Below the pieces are notes generated by a model that saw only the letters and a list, made by a program, of their open reading frames with translations, made no database searches and was not told where the DNA came from. Position numbers and translations under genes: made by a program. This document shows positions 34,407-46,879 of a DNA stretch of 64,000 bases, piece by piece. The DNA comes from Moniliophthora roreri (Eukaryota > Basidiomycota > Agaricomycetes > Agaricales > Marasmiaceae), in the NCBI GenBank assembly GCA_001466705.2, contig LATX02000249.1, positions 124,001 to 188,000 on the forward strand. The letters run 5' to 3'. Position 1 is the stretch's first letter. Each line of letters starts with the position of its first letter.

Positions 34407-34653
34407 ATAGGAAAGAGACATCCAGACATTTATTGATATACACTGGACATCAGCAACACTATTAGGTGATATATGCTCTGTTTAAGATAAGTCCATAATG
34501 AAAGGCTATATAAATGAAGGGAATGTTGTAAAGACATAAAGTGAACAGGAGATAGAAGTCTACTGAATTGACCCCAGAACATCTTGTGCATATGATAAGT
34601 GTAAGCTTGGCAGTAATGGTGAGTGATAGGGACAAAAAGCAAAAGCACTTCAT

Positions 34654-37600
34654 TCAGCCACCTGAGAAGCAGTGTTAGAAGGCCCAGCCACAGTCTCTTA
34701 AGGGTTAGGAACAACCTCCACATCAGCCAACTTCAACTTGGAAAGCCAATCTGACTGGCTTCTTTGAATTGTTTGCAAGTGAGCTCATACTGGGAGGCAA
34801 AGAAATGAATATATTGTTTGAGGGTAGACATCTCATGATAAAGGAAGTTGGAGACTGACAGCAGAACATCAGTCAACATCTTCTCTAAGTCCATAAATGG
34901 AACTAGAGCAGTATGTTTGATGATGGAGTCAGCACCAGCAACCCAAAGGTTGCATTCCTCTTAGAAGGGATGATTATTACCAAATAAAGAGTAGATGGAT
35001 ATATAAGGACATAACAGGAGACTCTTTACACAAATTAGCAATGGGGTGCTCCAGACGAGAATGTTTGGAACTCTTGCCAAGCTTAGCATTAATGGAAGAG
35101 GACTAACAAAAGAAATGAATATTATAATTAAGAACATAGAAAAGAAAAGATGTACTATGATGAGATGGTCCTTCTTTTCCTTGAGCTATAGAATGAGATG
35201 AATACAAGAATAAGATGGAAAAAGAAGCATAGACAAATGGTCTTCTTCTCCTTGGAGAAATGAAGGGACTTAATGGCTTCAGTGGTTGGAGGCTTCAGAG
35301 CATGCATAGAAGCATTGAGGCCTTTCTGAGCATTGGCCATCTTGGAAAAGAGATATGATTAAACAGAAACAAAGAGAAACATAGTGAAAAAGCACCTCAG
35401 TATCTTTGGATAGCACAGTAAGAACAACAACTTCATTGTCATTAGAGCCATCATTGACAACCTTGCTGCTTTTCTTGCTCTCTACAAAAAGACTTAGACT
35501 TAGAAAGGTTAAAATTTACATAAGAAAGAGATGAGGACATACTGTGGCTACCATGAGCTTTGTCACCAGCCCAAACAGCATCCATCTCAACTAAGAAATG
35601 AGTAATGGCACTCAATTGGAAAGGTTCCTTGATGCCAGGAAGCTTGATAAGTTCCTTAATAAGGTCGAGAGCCTTGCTGTACAGATTGTAGGCCTCATCC
35701 AAGTGGGCAACATGCCTAAAGTTTAGTAGTTTGCACTTGGAATACTATCTATGAGCCTTTTTACAGGACAATGAATTAGCAGAAAGACATATGTACCAAC
35801 TGTTCACACATCTGAGTTGTGGCAGCCTGCCTGATACAAAGCAGAGGCTTAGCAGCACTCTCTTTGCAATGGTCATAGATAGTGTGCATGTTGGTAAGCC
35901 ACACTGGATGATCAGCCCATTCTCCTGAAGCATTGGCAACATTTGAGAAAGATGACATAATTAGGCCAGTCAAGACAGCAGATCAAAAAGAGAAAGAAGT
36001 AGTAAGGGACTGGGGAATGCAGGAGACACAAGTTACATTTTATACTACAGCAACAGTTACTTACACATGCCAGTACCCTACTTCTAATGAAATGGCATAG
36101 TACCATTTATTTGAAATAGAGACATCTAGGAAAAGTCTTTTGGAAGAGATCAGATAAGAAAATTGTAACGAGGCAATGTTCTGAACAAGTAATATCCCTG
36201 TAACTAAATAAGATAACCAATCAATGAGAACATTGACATTTTTAGTTGGAGAGAGAGAGACACTCATGGTCACTCAGTGGTGGCATATTTTGCACACCTG
36301 GCACAGCACATGTTCAGATACTCATAGATAGGATCAAAATAGTATACATGTGCCTAAATAAGGAAAAGAAATTCCTAATGAGAAGCATAGATCAAAGGAA
36401 ACATAAAGCATGAGTATGGGAGTTTGTAATGTGCTAACCAAAGCACATCAAATACTCACAAAGATCACACATAATAAAGCAAAAGCCCAACTCATAAGGA
36501 GAGACATGGAGATATTTTGGATGAGAAATACAAAAAGTCCAAATGATGATACAAAGTCCAAAAGATTATATACAAAGAGAGATAGTTCTACATGAGCATT
36601 TGTGTAGCAACATATTTATCTAAGTATATAATAGCAGTGTAAGAGTTCAGCAGGATATGAATAACAAAACAAGTAAATTGGCAGCCTCACCAAGAGGACT
36701 GGCCAGACAAGAAGCTACTTCTAGGAAGGAGAGTCAGATTAAAAATAAGGTCAGAAAAAGGAGAGGATGTACTGAAGGAGGACTCCAGATGTCAGATGAC
36801 TGGTTGGACTCATCCTTCAGAAGGCTGGATACAGGGCCGAATGACATAGGAATGAGTGAACCTCTCATAAGCAGAGAAGGAGTAAATATACTCACAACAG
36901 CAGACTTCTCAGTAATAATGTCAACCTCCAAAGCATCAAGAGAGGAACCGCTGGTCTCAGCAGTAGTAGCAACCTCGAGAATGGTCTTGGACACTACTCA
37001 ATTGTTGGTGCTAATAGTCCACTCTGAGCTCTTCTTGCCAGTGATGTCAATGTCGGTACCCTTAATGAAGATGTGGAAAGAGCTGTTGACCAAATCTGGA
37101 ACCTCACAGAGCTTGTACCCATGGTCCTTAGGATCCTTGAGCAACAGGTCAGAGGAGGCCCAACCAAATCCAACACAGAGAGAAGTGATCTGAGTGTTGG
37201 ATGCCTGGAAAGAGGGATCCAAGAATGTCAAGGCTTGCAAAAGTTGATAAGAATCTTGGACCTGAGCTTTCAATGCCTCTTGAGCCAAGTTGATAGAACA
37301 ACTAAGGGCCAAAATCTGATTGTCAAGCCAAGAACAAGCCTCCTGCAACCTGTTAAAGACCAAAATGTCTTTGGAAAGGAGAGAGGCTTGATACAAAAGA
37401 CCTAGAAAAGAAAAAGGTAAATAGAAAGTGAGATTAATAGAAAGGAAAACACATACTAGCATATGAACTCAGACTGAGGTCCAAGTCTTTAGTGGCCTCA
37501 TTGATAGTTTCAAACCACAGTCAGTTATGAGAGCAAGAGAAGCTGCCCTGTTAGCAGCCTTCACACTTCACAGAAGTAGATGCATCATGATCAAGAACAC

Positions 37601-39098
37601 ATGAATGGTTGAGCTTGACACATTTGTGCAAGTGGAGAAGAGAATCTTGTTGACAGGCTAGGAACCTAAATAAAAAAGAGAAGAGTCTTAAATAAGAAAT
37701 GTGTACCTTGGGTAATACAGTGACACAGTGAAGGAAAGTTCCCAGAGGAGCCAAAGTACCACTATAGACAGCAATAGAAGTGGGAGAATCTGAGATTCAA
37801 AAGAGATTAGTTAGAGAAAGAGGAGAAAAGGACAAAATGTAACTTCCTAAGGGCATTTTGAAGGGTTTGAGCATGACTGAAATACTCAACCAGCTGATCT
37901 ATAAACTCAGGCTTTTTGGTAAGTTTGCATTCTTGGACGCTATGAGCTGGAATTTTGGTAGTCATACACATCCTTGACAATAATGTTGGAGTTGCTGACA
38001 TCCAAAACGATAACCTTGCCTTTTCCCTTGTGTTTGAAAGTTGAAGGTCTAGGAACATGGTCATCTGAGACACGACAGCAAGAGGAAGAAGCAGCTTTGT
38101 TTGAGACAGCCAAGGATTTTTGAGTGTGAGACCTAGTATGGCACTAAAGAAAGGAAATCCATATGTACTGAGTCAGACTCAGACTTGACCTGCACTGTGA
38201 CAGTGTTGCTGGAAGGCTTAGAAGACTTCACTGGGACAGGTTAGGGTCAAGATTTTGGATAAGACTGCGAAGTGGTGTCTAAGGTGGATTCATCAACCTT
38301 AGGCTAAGGAAAAGAGAGAAATTAGTAAAGAGCAATTATAAGCAAATGGAAATAGTACCTTCTTAGGGGCTGGCACACTAATACTCTGGGTGACAGTGGC
38401 TGGAAAAGGACTATGCTATATTCAGAAAATGAGTTGAAATAAAAAACAAGAAAGAGGGTGATGAACCTTGTGAGAACCTTTAGACTTGGAGGCTATTGCA
38501 GACTTCTTGCACATGACATACATAGCAAGAATGTCCTCCAGGGGACCAGGGAAAGAGAAATCCTTGAAAGCCTGAGAATGAAATAAAATTAAGAAGAGAT
38601 AAAAAGATATAAAAGAAGATATATACCTCAAGTTTGAGTTCAGTTTCCCATCCATGTTGTTTATCAGCATCCAGAATATGAGAAGAGATACTCTCAGGCA
38701 GTGACAAGGTAGGGAAACAGTCAGCAAAAGAGTCACAAACAGGAGCAATGGTTAAGAGGAGTTCTGCATATGGGACTGGGAACCAGGGCTCATCAGCATG
38801 TTCAGCAAAAGTGGCCTATAAGTTGAATTTAGAAAAAACAATGAAGAGGAAGTGTTAGAAAACATACCAAATTATCGCCAAGAGTCTTGTCCAACTTACA
38901 GAGGAACATGAGCCTGAGAGCAGTAGAGCCAGCATTGCCCATTTCTTCCAAGGAATCATGAAGGTCTTTGAAGGCAGCCAGGATTTGTTCCTCTAGAGGG
39001 TACAAGGCCTGGATGATGACTAGCATAAGAGAAGAGACCTCCATCTGGTCAGCAGCTTAGAGAGTCTTAGAAAGCTTCGTTCTTGCTGTGCTAGCCAT
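34654..39098 (-). pseudogene. Intron-rich gene inside the transposon nest, product unrecognised
   Basis: Minus-strand coding-like exons separated by short GT-AG introns: MASTARTKLSKTL with an in-frame TAA, then QILAAFKDLHDSLEEMGNAG, CKLDKTLGDNL, TFAEHADEPWFPVPYAELLL, LPESISSHILDADKQHGWE, DFSFPGPLEDILAMYVMCKK, HVPRPSTFKHKGKGKVIVLD, a Cys-rich part (KCVKLNHSCVLDHDAST followed by VKCEGC), a predicted helical segment (NRLQEACSWLDNQILALSCS), and near the end LWVAGADSIIKHTALVPFMD and SNTASQVAE before TGA at 34654. The CxxC-type cluster may be a zinc finger. Protein-like over more than 4 kb but with several stops. It could be a Gag-like or other TE-encoded protein, or a captured host gene; I do not know the family. 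Confidence 0.45.
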
Positions 39099-39569
39099 AG
39101 AGAAAAGAAATAGGAGGAAAGAATGAATGAAAATACATAAGCCTGAGTAGAGTAACCCTTATATATGAGTGATCATATTCAGATAAAAGTAAATGAACAT
39201 ACCTTTACCAAAAGAAGAGTAGCCATATTAAAGAGGATTCTCCAATCAGAGAAGATCTATGAAAGAAGTGTACTGATGCTGTAGATTACTGGAAACAGCA
39301 TAGGTGCTAATCAAACATGCTATACACTAATACCTATGTGTTTTGATGGGACTGTAAAAGAATTGATGAAATGACTGAGTCATAAAGACTGTGATGTAGC
39401 AGTGCCCAGAGATGACCCAGTTGCACTCAGAATGAAATTTCCTTTTTGTGGGTGGTTAGCTTGTATCTGGAAAATCCTTCCTTAAAGAATCCCATGTTGA
39501 GATCTCTTAGCAAGAAATAGATTGGAGGCAATCCTCTTTTAGTTGGGGGAAGATAATATGGCAAAGCTA
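39099..39569. other. AT-rich spacer, no recognisable feature
   Basis: Upstream of the intron-rich gene, between it and the LTR palindrome. Nothing identified. Confidence 0.4.
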
Positions 39570-39860
39570 GAAAAGACACAATTTTATTTGTTTTACATTA
39601 CTTTTGAATTGGAACACTTTAATATGACATGACATGAGATAATGGATAATAAGGACTAGAGTGAGCCCAGTCTGCTAGTTATTGCTTTAGAGAAGTTATG
39701 GTGCATTGAAGAGTATGAAGAGCTATATGATACACTATACAGAGGTGTCTAAGCTGTACTTCCTGACTTATCTATGTATCAGATCCAAAGTAGTAATTTG
39801 TCTAAGATAAGACTGATGGAAAACTACCCAAAAGATAACCTCCCAAAGTCTAACTCAGGT

Positions 39861-40638
39861 TGTTGTGCAAGTGTGGATCAGCATGATCAGAGTTGCCACT
39901 CTTAGAATGCCAACAAAACTCTTTGCTATGTTAATTCTCTCTTATTGAAGTGCTCTACTTCAAAGAGTTCACCTCCAAAGGAGTATAGATTGGTTTAAAA
40001 TGGGTTTATTTCACAAACACACACAAAACACAGAGAACACAGTGCACAAGGCACAAACACAAGAGCTACAGTCCCATACAAAGACTCAATAGCCAACATA
40101 GTCTGACCCTATGGAGTTCAAGACTTCTTTAAGACAACTACAGCACACAGTGTACTGGAAAAGGTTCTAGATCAGTTTCTACAAAGAGCTCAGTGCAGGC
40201 ACACCCTTTGCTAAGACTCTAAGTGTGTCACAACCTGATACCCAACACAGGCCACACTCCAAGTGCCCAAGGCTCCTTCTTGGTGTAAAGTGTCTCTTAG
40301 AAAAAGTGCTACAACACACTCAAGATGTTATTCTTATCTCTTACAATGCAAGTTTGTTATCAGATATCTATCTCTCTGGAGTCACTCAGAACCAATCTCC
40401 AGAGCCTGAGGCAAGAAAGCAAAACTGAAATGGCACACAAATCTATACACCAAACAAACTCTTCACATATTCACAATCCAGAGAGGGCAGAGTTACTTCT
40501 CTATACATGAATATCTAGCTGTCCTTATATATGGTCCATGGAATATATCTACAGAAAAAATAGAAGTAATGTCTGATAATTCAGAAAATAATAAATGAGT
40601 GACAGAGATGCTAAAAGAGAGAATATTTGAATGTCACA
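39861..40638 (-). mobile_element. LTR B, left copy, reverse orientation
   Basis: Read on -, starts TGTGACATTC at 40638 and ends CACAACA at 39861, 778 bp. Inverted partner at 42686-43462 (777 bp). Boundaries are inferred from TG/CA ends and equal lengths; similarity continues outside them, so the ends are provisional. Confidence 0.55.
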
Positions 40639-42685
40639 GTGTCTGGCCACTAGGGTATCTGACCATATCCACATGGGTATCTACATCTCCAGGTGTTCTA
40701 GGCTCTATAATTTGTATTTTCTCTTTTCTAAGGTGGGTATCTATAAGCAGATGGCAGTATCCATCCCATTTCTTACAGCATTTTCCTTTTCTAGCATCTG
40801 CACATTAGCAAGGACCTAGATGCCAAAGTTTCTGAGGTTGGAACATGCTGTTACTGTTCCTATCTCCTTTGACCAGGCACTTTCAGTCTTAGTTAGGACT
40901 TCATATGCATTAGATATTCTTCTTATGTCTTATTGGGTCTGTCCATTTAGTAACTTTAGCTCTAAGAAAGCAGTTTTCTAGCTTCTTAAGTTACTTTATA
41001 CTTGGTTATATTATATGGTATGTTTTCATCACCATTGAACTCTTTATTAAGAGATTATCTGCTTTGACTTTGATCTATATATAGACTTCAGAGGATGATC
41101 ATTCTTTGATTGTTCCTGTTCTGAGTCATCTTTCTGTTTTGATGTCTTCTCTAAGTACCTCTATACTGTTTGACTGCATGTTGCACTTTGCAGATGTAAT
41201 AGAAAGTTAAAATAGAAATTAAAATCCCATTGATAGCACTTTTAAAAGTTTGGTTAACTAGCCAATGCATTCATTGGGCCATAGTTAGGTTTCCTACAGG
41301 TTTCAGAAATGATCTGCTTTGGATCTGATACATAGATAAGTCAGAAAGCACAGCTTAGACACCTCTGTATAGCATATCATGTAGCTCTTCATACTTTCCA
41401 ATGCACCATAGCTTCTCTAAGGCCATAACTAGCAGACTGGGCTCACTCTAGTCCTTATTACCCATTATCTTGTGTCATATTAAAGTGTTCTAAATCAAAA
41501 GTGGTGTAAAACAAATAAAATTGGGTCCTTTCTAGGTTCACCATATTAGCAGATCATTCCCAAAACCTGTAGGGAACCTAACTATAGCTCAATGAACACA
41601 TTGGCTAGTTAACCAAGCTCTCAAAGTGCTATCAATGGGATTTTATATTTTATGTTAATTTTCCATGACATCTGCAAAGTGCAACCTGCAGTCAAATAGT
41701 ACAGAGGTACTTAAAAGAGACATCAAAACAGAAAGATAACTTAGAACAGAAACAATTGAAGAATGATCAACCTCTGAAGTCTATAGACAGATCAAAGTCA
41801 AAGTGTGGTGCCGCAATGACTCTCATCACAGTGGGTAGAACCCTCCGCACTCAAGTCAGAAAAGGGACAAAGAAAGAGGTGATCCAACATAGACTCTAGG
41901 TCAATATGATGTTGAACTCAACAGACACAAAGTCAATGCCTAGCCCAAATGACCAAGTTAGTTTAACTACTGAGATATGTACAAGAGAAACTTGCCTAGC
42001 CCAAATGACCAAGAGGTCAAGATGGGAAACTAGGCTACAAAAGGTCCAGTATAAATACAAGGAGTCTGTCTCAGCAGAAATAACTGATAGAAATGAAAGA
42101 ATGATCCAGAAGGAAAACCAGGTAGAATGGAATGTTCTATGGAAGGGTGGCTGTGGTAGTATAAATATGGTGAGTAATCAGATAAATAGATGAGAGATAG
42201 AAGATAAGATAACTGGACTTAGAAGAAAATAGAAGGAAAAAGCTACACTCCATCACACAAAGCAGACAATCTCTTAATAAAGAGTTCAGCAGCAGTGGAA
42301 ACATATGAAATAACATAACCAGGTACAAAGTAACCTTGGAAGCTAGAGGACTGCTTTCTTAGGACTGAAGTTACTAAATGGACAGACCCAACAAGACATA
42401 AGAAGAATATCTAATGCATACAAAGTCCTAACTAAGACTAAAAGTGCATGGTCAAAGGAGATAGGAATAGTAACAGCATATTCTGGCCTTGGAAACTTTG
42501 GCATCTAGGTACTTGCCAATGTGTGGGTGCTAGAAAGGAAAATGCTGTAAGGAACGGGATGGATACAGCTATCTGCTTGTAGATACCTGCCTTAGAAAAA
42601 GAGAAAATACACATTATAGAGTCCAGAACACCTGGAGATGTAGATACCCATGCAGATATAGTCAGATACCCTAGTGGCCAGACTC

Positions 42686-43462
42686 TGTAACATCCAAATA
42701 TCCCCTCTTTTAGCATCTCTGTTGCTTGTTTATTATTTTCTGAATTATTGGACCTTATTTCTAATTTTCTATAGATATATTCTGTGGACTGTATATAAGG
42801 ACAGCTAGATAGGTGTATATACTCAAGTAACTCTGCCCCCTCTGATTGTGAATACATGACAAGTTTGCTTGATATATAAATTTGTGTGCCATTCCAGTTT
42901 TGCTTCCTCACTTCAGGCTCTGGAGATTGGTCCTGAGTGACACCAGAGAGATAGACATCTGATAATGAACTTGCATTGTAAGAGATAAGAGTGACATCTT
43001 GAGTGTGAAATAGCACTTTTCTAAGAGACACTTTACACCAAGAAGGAGCCTTGGGCACTTGGAGTGTGGCCTGTGTTGGGTATCAGGTTGTGACACACTT
43101 AGAGTCTTAGCAAAGGGTGTGCCTGCACTGAGCTCTTTGTAGAAACTGATCTAGAACCTTTTCCAGTACACTGTGTGCTGTAGTTGTCTTAAAGAAGTCT
43201 TGAACTCCATAGGGTCAGACTATATCAGCTACTGAGTCTTTGTATGGGACTGTAGCTCTTGTGTTTGTGCTTTGTGCACTGTGTTCTCTGTGTTTTGTGT
43301 GTGTGTTTGTGAAATAAACCTATTTTTGACCCATCTATACTCCTTTGGAGGTGAACACTTTGAAGTAGATTACTTCAATAAGAGAAAATCAACCTAGCTA
43401 AGAGTTTTGTTGGCATTCTAAGTGCAGTAACTCCAATCATGCTGATCCACACTTGCACAACA
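42686..43462 (+). mobile_element. LTR B, right copy
   Basis: Starts TGTAACATCC and ends CACTTGCACAACA. Carries a GT-rich stretch (tgtgttttgtgtgtgtgtttg near 43290) before the U5-like end, which resembles the end of LTR A. No coding region recognised between the two B copies, which face each other. Confidence 0.55.
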
Positions 43463-43544
43463 ACTTGAGATAGAACTTTTGGAGGTTATCTTTTGGATAG
43501 TTTTCTATTAGTCTTATCTTAGACAAATTACTGGCTCTGGCTTG

Positions 43545-45204
43545 GAGCTGATTAGTCATAGCAGCTCAGCTCAGTTAGCAGCTCTGGAGCCATTAAGCCA
43601 ACAGCTCACAGGGTTTTTTTTTCTTTTTAGATGGGTCTGGTGACTCAGACACATCTGTAATATCCTGGTTTGCTACTGGTTTATGCTGGAAGCAGGGTGA
43701 AGTTGTTACAGTTTTCTCTTGTTCAACCCTGTATATCTCTTTTCTTCTTCTTTCTGTTAAACAGACACTCTAATGACTGCCCATTTCTATGCTTCCCATT
43801 AACATCTGGACATTTACACCTTCCCTGTTCCCATTTCAATTAATCTAATCTCTATTTCTTTTCTCTTCCTTTATGACATCATTTTATGATATCATCCTGA
43901 CTCCATTTTTGACGTCATTATAATTTCATCTATGATACAATTATAACTTCATTTCCTTCTCTTCAGTTCTTCAAGGTTCTATTTGCTTACACTGACATAC
44001 TTGTTGGGATCCAAAACGATGTACAATGAATAGATACAAACAGTGTATAAGTAGATAGAGATTGGGTCTAAGCTCCTCAGCTTGACCTAGTTAATCAACC
44101 TTGTCTCTTGCAAAGCTTGCGACTGAACCTTCTGAACCTAGCCTTGCTAGCAAACTCAAACTTGTCCTTAGAACTTGACAGCATCATGTCATAGTGTTGT
44201 TGAGTTGTTGTCGTTGCTGTGCAAGTAACATAACAGAAGTCAGTGGAAGTGCATGGATCTGAGGAAAAATGACATTACCAGACTATATCCCCATGTCTTG
44301 CCCTGGGATCCTTTTTTTAGCCTCTGGAACCATGAAAAATGATGAATACATTATTCTAAGAGTTCAGAGGCTGAAATAGGGATACAGGTAGTGCAGGAGT
44401 GGGCAAAGTCCTGGTGATGCACAAATGAACAGAGAAAAAACCTCACCAAGACTCAGGAAGGCCACAAATGTGTTCAACAGCCCAGAAAACACCTGGATAT
44501 CTTGACTGGAGTCTCTGGGCACTGGTGGCTGGGGCTGGAAGCTTGGCACAACATTGGGGCAGGTAGTGGGTGATTGTGAGGTTCAAGAATGACAGCAGCT
44601 GGTGTAGATGAGGACACAAATGAGCAAGATACCTACTAGAGGTTGTAAGATCTCAAAAAAGATCAAAGAAAATTGAAAATGGCAGCGCACCTAATACCCT
44701 GTCTTCCTCACACTTCTTGCATCTCCATCCCACTTCTTTCTGCCCTTTGAGTGTAGCCTTATGATAGTCAAGTTAGTAAATAAATGTACAGAACTGAAAA
44801 AATTGCATACCTTTGAACATCTACACCTGTGGCGCTGGTGGTAAGAGGTAGAGACCAGGTACAGCAGCTGTGGGAATCCCCAATTTTCCCAGGTCACACA
44901 CTGGGTGCAAGGGGCGAAGGAGAAAGACTAACAAATGAGAACTGAGGTTCATTAAGACGAGATTCTGGCTCTCCTCATGTTTGGGCCAACCTATACCTTA
45001 ATGTTTTACTACCAGAACCTACTCTTTCTTGGTAAACCTGTGGACTGAAGAATTTATCGGCTCAGCTGTGGCTTAGCTGCTCGAAGCCACCCAGGAGCCA
45101 CTCACCTAAATGGCTCAACTGGAGCCATTAAGGTGAGTGGCTCTGTCTGGCTCAGCTCCGGAGCCGCTTAGCCAGAGAGAAAGCCGGACCATTGGCACCC
45201 CTAG
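43545..45204. mobile_element. hAT-like element, right end intact, left end cut
   Basis: The right end (45150-45204) finishes with an inverted terminus accattggcacccctag preceded by dense ggctc/gagcc words (ggctcagctccggagccgc). Similar ggctc/gagcc words sit at the left (43545-43610, ggctctggcttggagctga and agcagctctggagcc). Subterminal ggctc words with a ggggtgccaatgg end are typical of fungal hAT elements. No matching left terminus, probably removed where the LTR palindrome begins. The interior has no transposase I can read. CpG density returns to normal at this end. Confidence 0.6.
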
Positions 45205-45290
45205 GTTGGCTAGTGTTACAGTATCGAAAAGAGTAATCGAAGTAGCAGACATGTCATTATCCAAAAGCTTTAGTACGTGCGAACTAATAC

Positions 45291-45800
45291 AAAGGCATAC
45301 GCCAAATCACCTTGTCGGAGAAGCGACCAAAAATATACGAAGAAATGGCTCCCTAGAATCCATAAAGTCAGCATGCCGCAATATAAGAGTAAGGAGTGAA
45401 CGTACGATGGAGTATGGGCCAATAGTCATAAGCTGGGCATTTGCCGAAGTGAAGCCCATCCCCTTGATAATTGTTGGCATACTGAACTTGAGGGCGTAGC
45501 TGGGCACAGTGGACGAGCAGTGCATCAAACCGAGGAGATATATCTGTCAGTCGCTGAGGACAGACCAGAGTACTTTCCAGCTCAAGTTGTGCTTGGGAAG
45601 AGAAGATGAGTATAGCTGTTCCACTTGATGAATGTTTTATTGACTCACTCCCTTCGCATCAATCTTATGATCGCCGTTCTCCTGGATTCTTTGCAACTCC
45701 ATATATCGGATTTGATCGTGCATTGTAGCCCGTCATTCCAAGGTCCTTATCCAATTCTTCAATCTTCGTGTTCCCGATGTTCGTGTGATCTGAGGACCAG
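45291..45800 (-). pseudogene. MFS transporter relic (DAL5/allantoate-permease type)
   Basis: On the minus strand DHTNIGNTKIEELDKDLGM (about 45790-45734) is the family motif following TM1. After degraded sequence, FSMPTIIKGMGFTSANAQLM and TIGPYSI appear (45500-45421), then an intron and GAISSYIFGRFSDKVIWRMP up to 45291, where similarity ends abruptly. Most membrane segments are missing, so the gene is dead. It abuts the hAT-like end of the transposon nest. About 55 bp at 45236-45300 resemble 50411-50470. Confidence 0.75.
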
Positions 45801-46461
45801 CTCCAAGTTCAGTAACATGCTACAAGGTAAAATAGACAGAGGCATACCAATGTAGCTGGCCAGTCAACATTGGCATAAGTCGGATATCCAAATGTCGTAA
45901 AAGTGTCACGACCCGGGCTACTACATTTCCAATTCCTCTTTTCAAATTCTCTTACACACCATACTTCCTTTCACGCCATACTTCCTTTAACCCAAACACG
46001 TATCGCTATAATATATTTCACTCGTACTCCATACTCGTTCCATATTCGTTTTAGCTACCAGTATTTAAGAGAACCCTGTAATTACCCTATTCTTCAGTCA
46101 AATCAACTCTCTTAATAATCCTCTCTCTCGAAACTCTCGCCTCTTCAGTGCCTCGAACCCTCGTTCCTCGTCCTTAGTAGAGGTCCAGACCCCTTCCGTC
46201 TCGCGGACCGGTCTGATCCTCACAAAAAGCTTTTTGCGCTGTTTCTCGGGAAAATCGACAAGGAACTCGACTGCATGAGGCTCGAGCCCGCCATCGTCCT
46301 CGATGACATACTCCCTCTGATCTTCACATCTTTTCTGTTCAACGTCGGACATCCTGTGAAGTGGTAGAGAAGGGGAGAGAGAAAGGAAGGGAGAAAAGAC
46401 TCAGGGTTGAGAATGAGGAGCGAGACTTTTAATGATTGGGAGTTTAGACCCTCTCAAAGTT
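45801..46461. other. Spacer with an LTR-like start at 45904
   Basis: TGTCACGACCCGGGC at 45904 is a common start of basidiomycete Ty3-type LTRs, and tatttaag at 46062-46069 followed by agaaccct resembles an LTR promoter. I could not find the matching LTR end or a second copy. A minus-strand frame (46098-46352, MSDVEQKRCEDQREYV) is unrecognised and not called. Confidence 0.45.
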
Positions 46462-46879
46462 AAGCGGAGACAGCGGCCTTTCAGGCAACATCTAACGCGG
46501 GGAAATAAAGGGATCAGAGGGATTCAGATGATTTGGGGACCGGCAAGTCTTAAACAGACGCGAAGCGTTTTGGGAAGGTTTCGATGGATGGAGAATGCCA
46601 AGCATTCACGCATCGACTTTTGTGGGGCGTGGGGTAGCTCAGTCCGGCCAACCCAAGATCAAGATTCCACATCATTCCGTCGGGTGTATATCGCGCCCGG
46701 GTGACATTCGTCGTTGAGCAGCGTGGGCGCCTCATCGTGGTGTCGTAGCTGGCTCATTGTCGATCGTCATAAAAGCACAATCATATTGAAGACCCATACA
46801 AAAACAAACAGTCACAAAACCTAAACCTAAACATCTTTACTCACACCGAGAACTTTGTTTTCATGTTCAACGGTGGCGC

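Larger units (their letters stand above)
39570..43530. repeat. Head-to-head LTR palindrome, about 4 kb
   Basis: 39796-41300 is the inverted copy of about 41560-43530 (for example, gccacactccaagtgcccaa at 40250 and its complement near 43070). A second pair is nested: 39570-39795 is inverted at 41305-41525 (both contain gcagactgggctcactctag or its complement). So the arms flank an off-centre core. Arms have diverged by scattered substitutions and small indels. Confidence 0.85.
20661..45204. other. CpG-depleted, AT-rich transposable-element nest
   Basis: From about 20.66 to 45.2 kb the base composition changes sharply: AT-rich, with whole 60-base lines lacking any CG dinucleotide, while CG is frequent on both sides. 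All recognisable content is transposon-derived. TpG and CpA are common, and premature stops in the Ty3-type pol are mostly TGA. This fits long-term cytosine methylation and deamination at CpG. Single ambiguous bases (n) at 24073 and 27551 lie in repeats. Confidence 0.85.

Noticed and set aside
46098..46352. 84-codon minus-strand frame (MSDVEQKRCEDQREYV)
   Set aside because: Acidic and charged but no family recognised; lies next to an LTR-like start and has no second copy.
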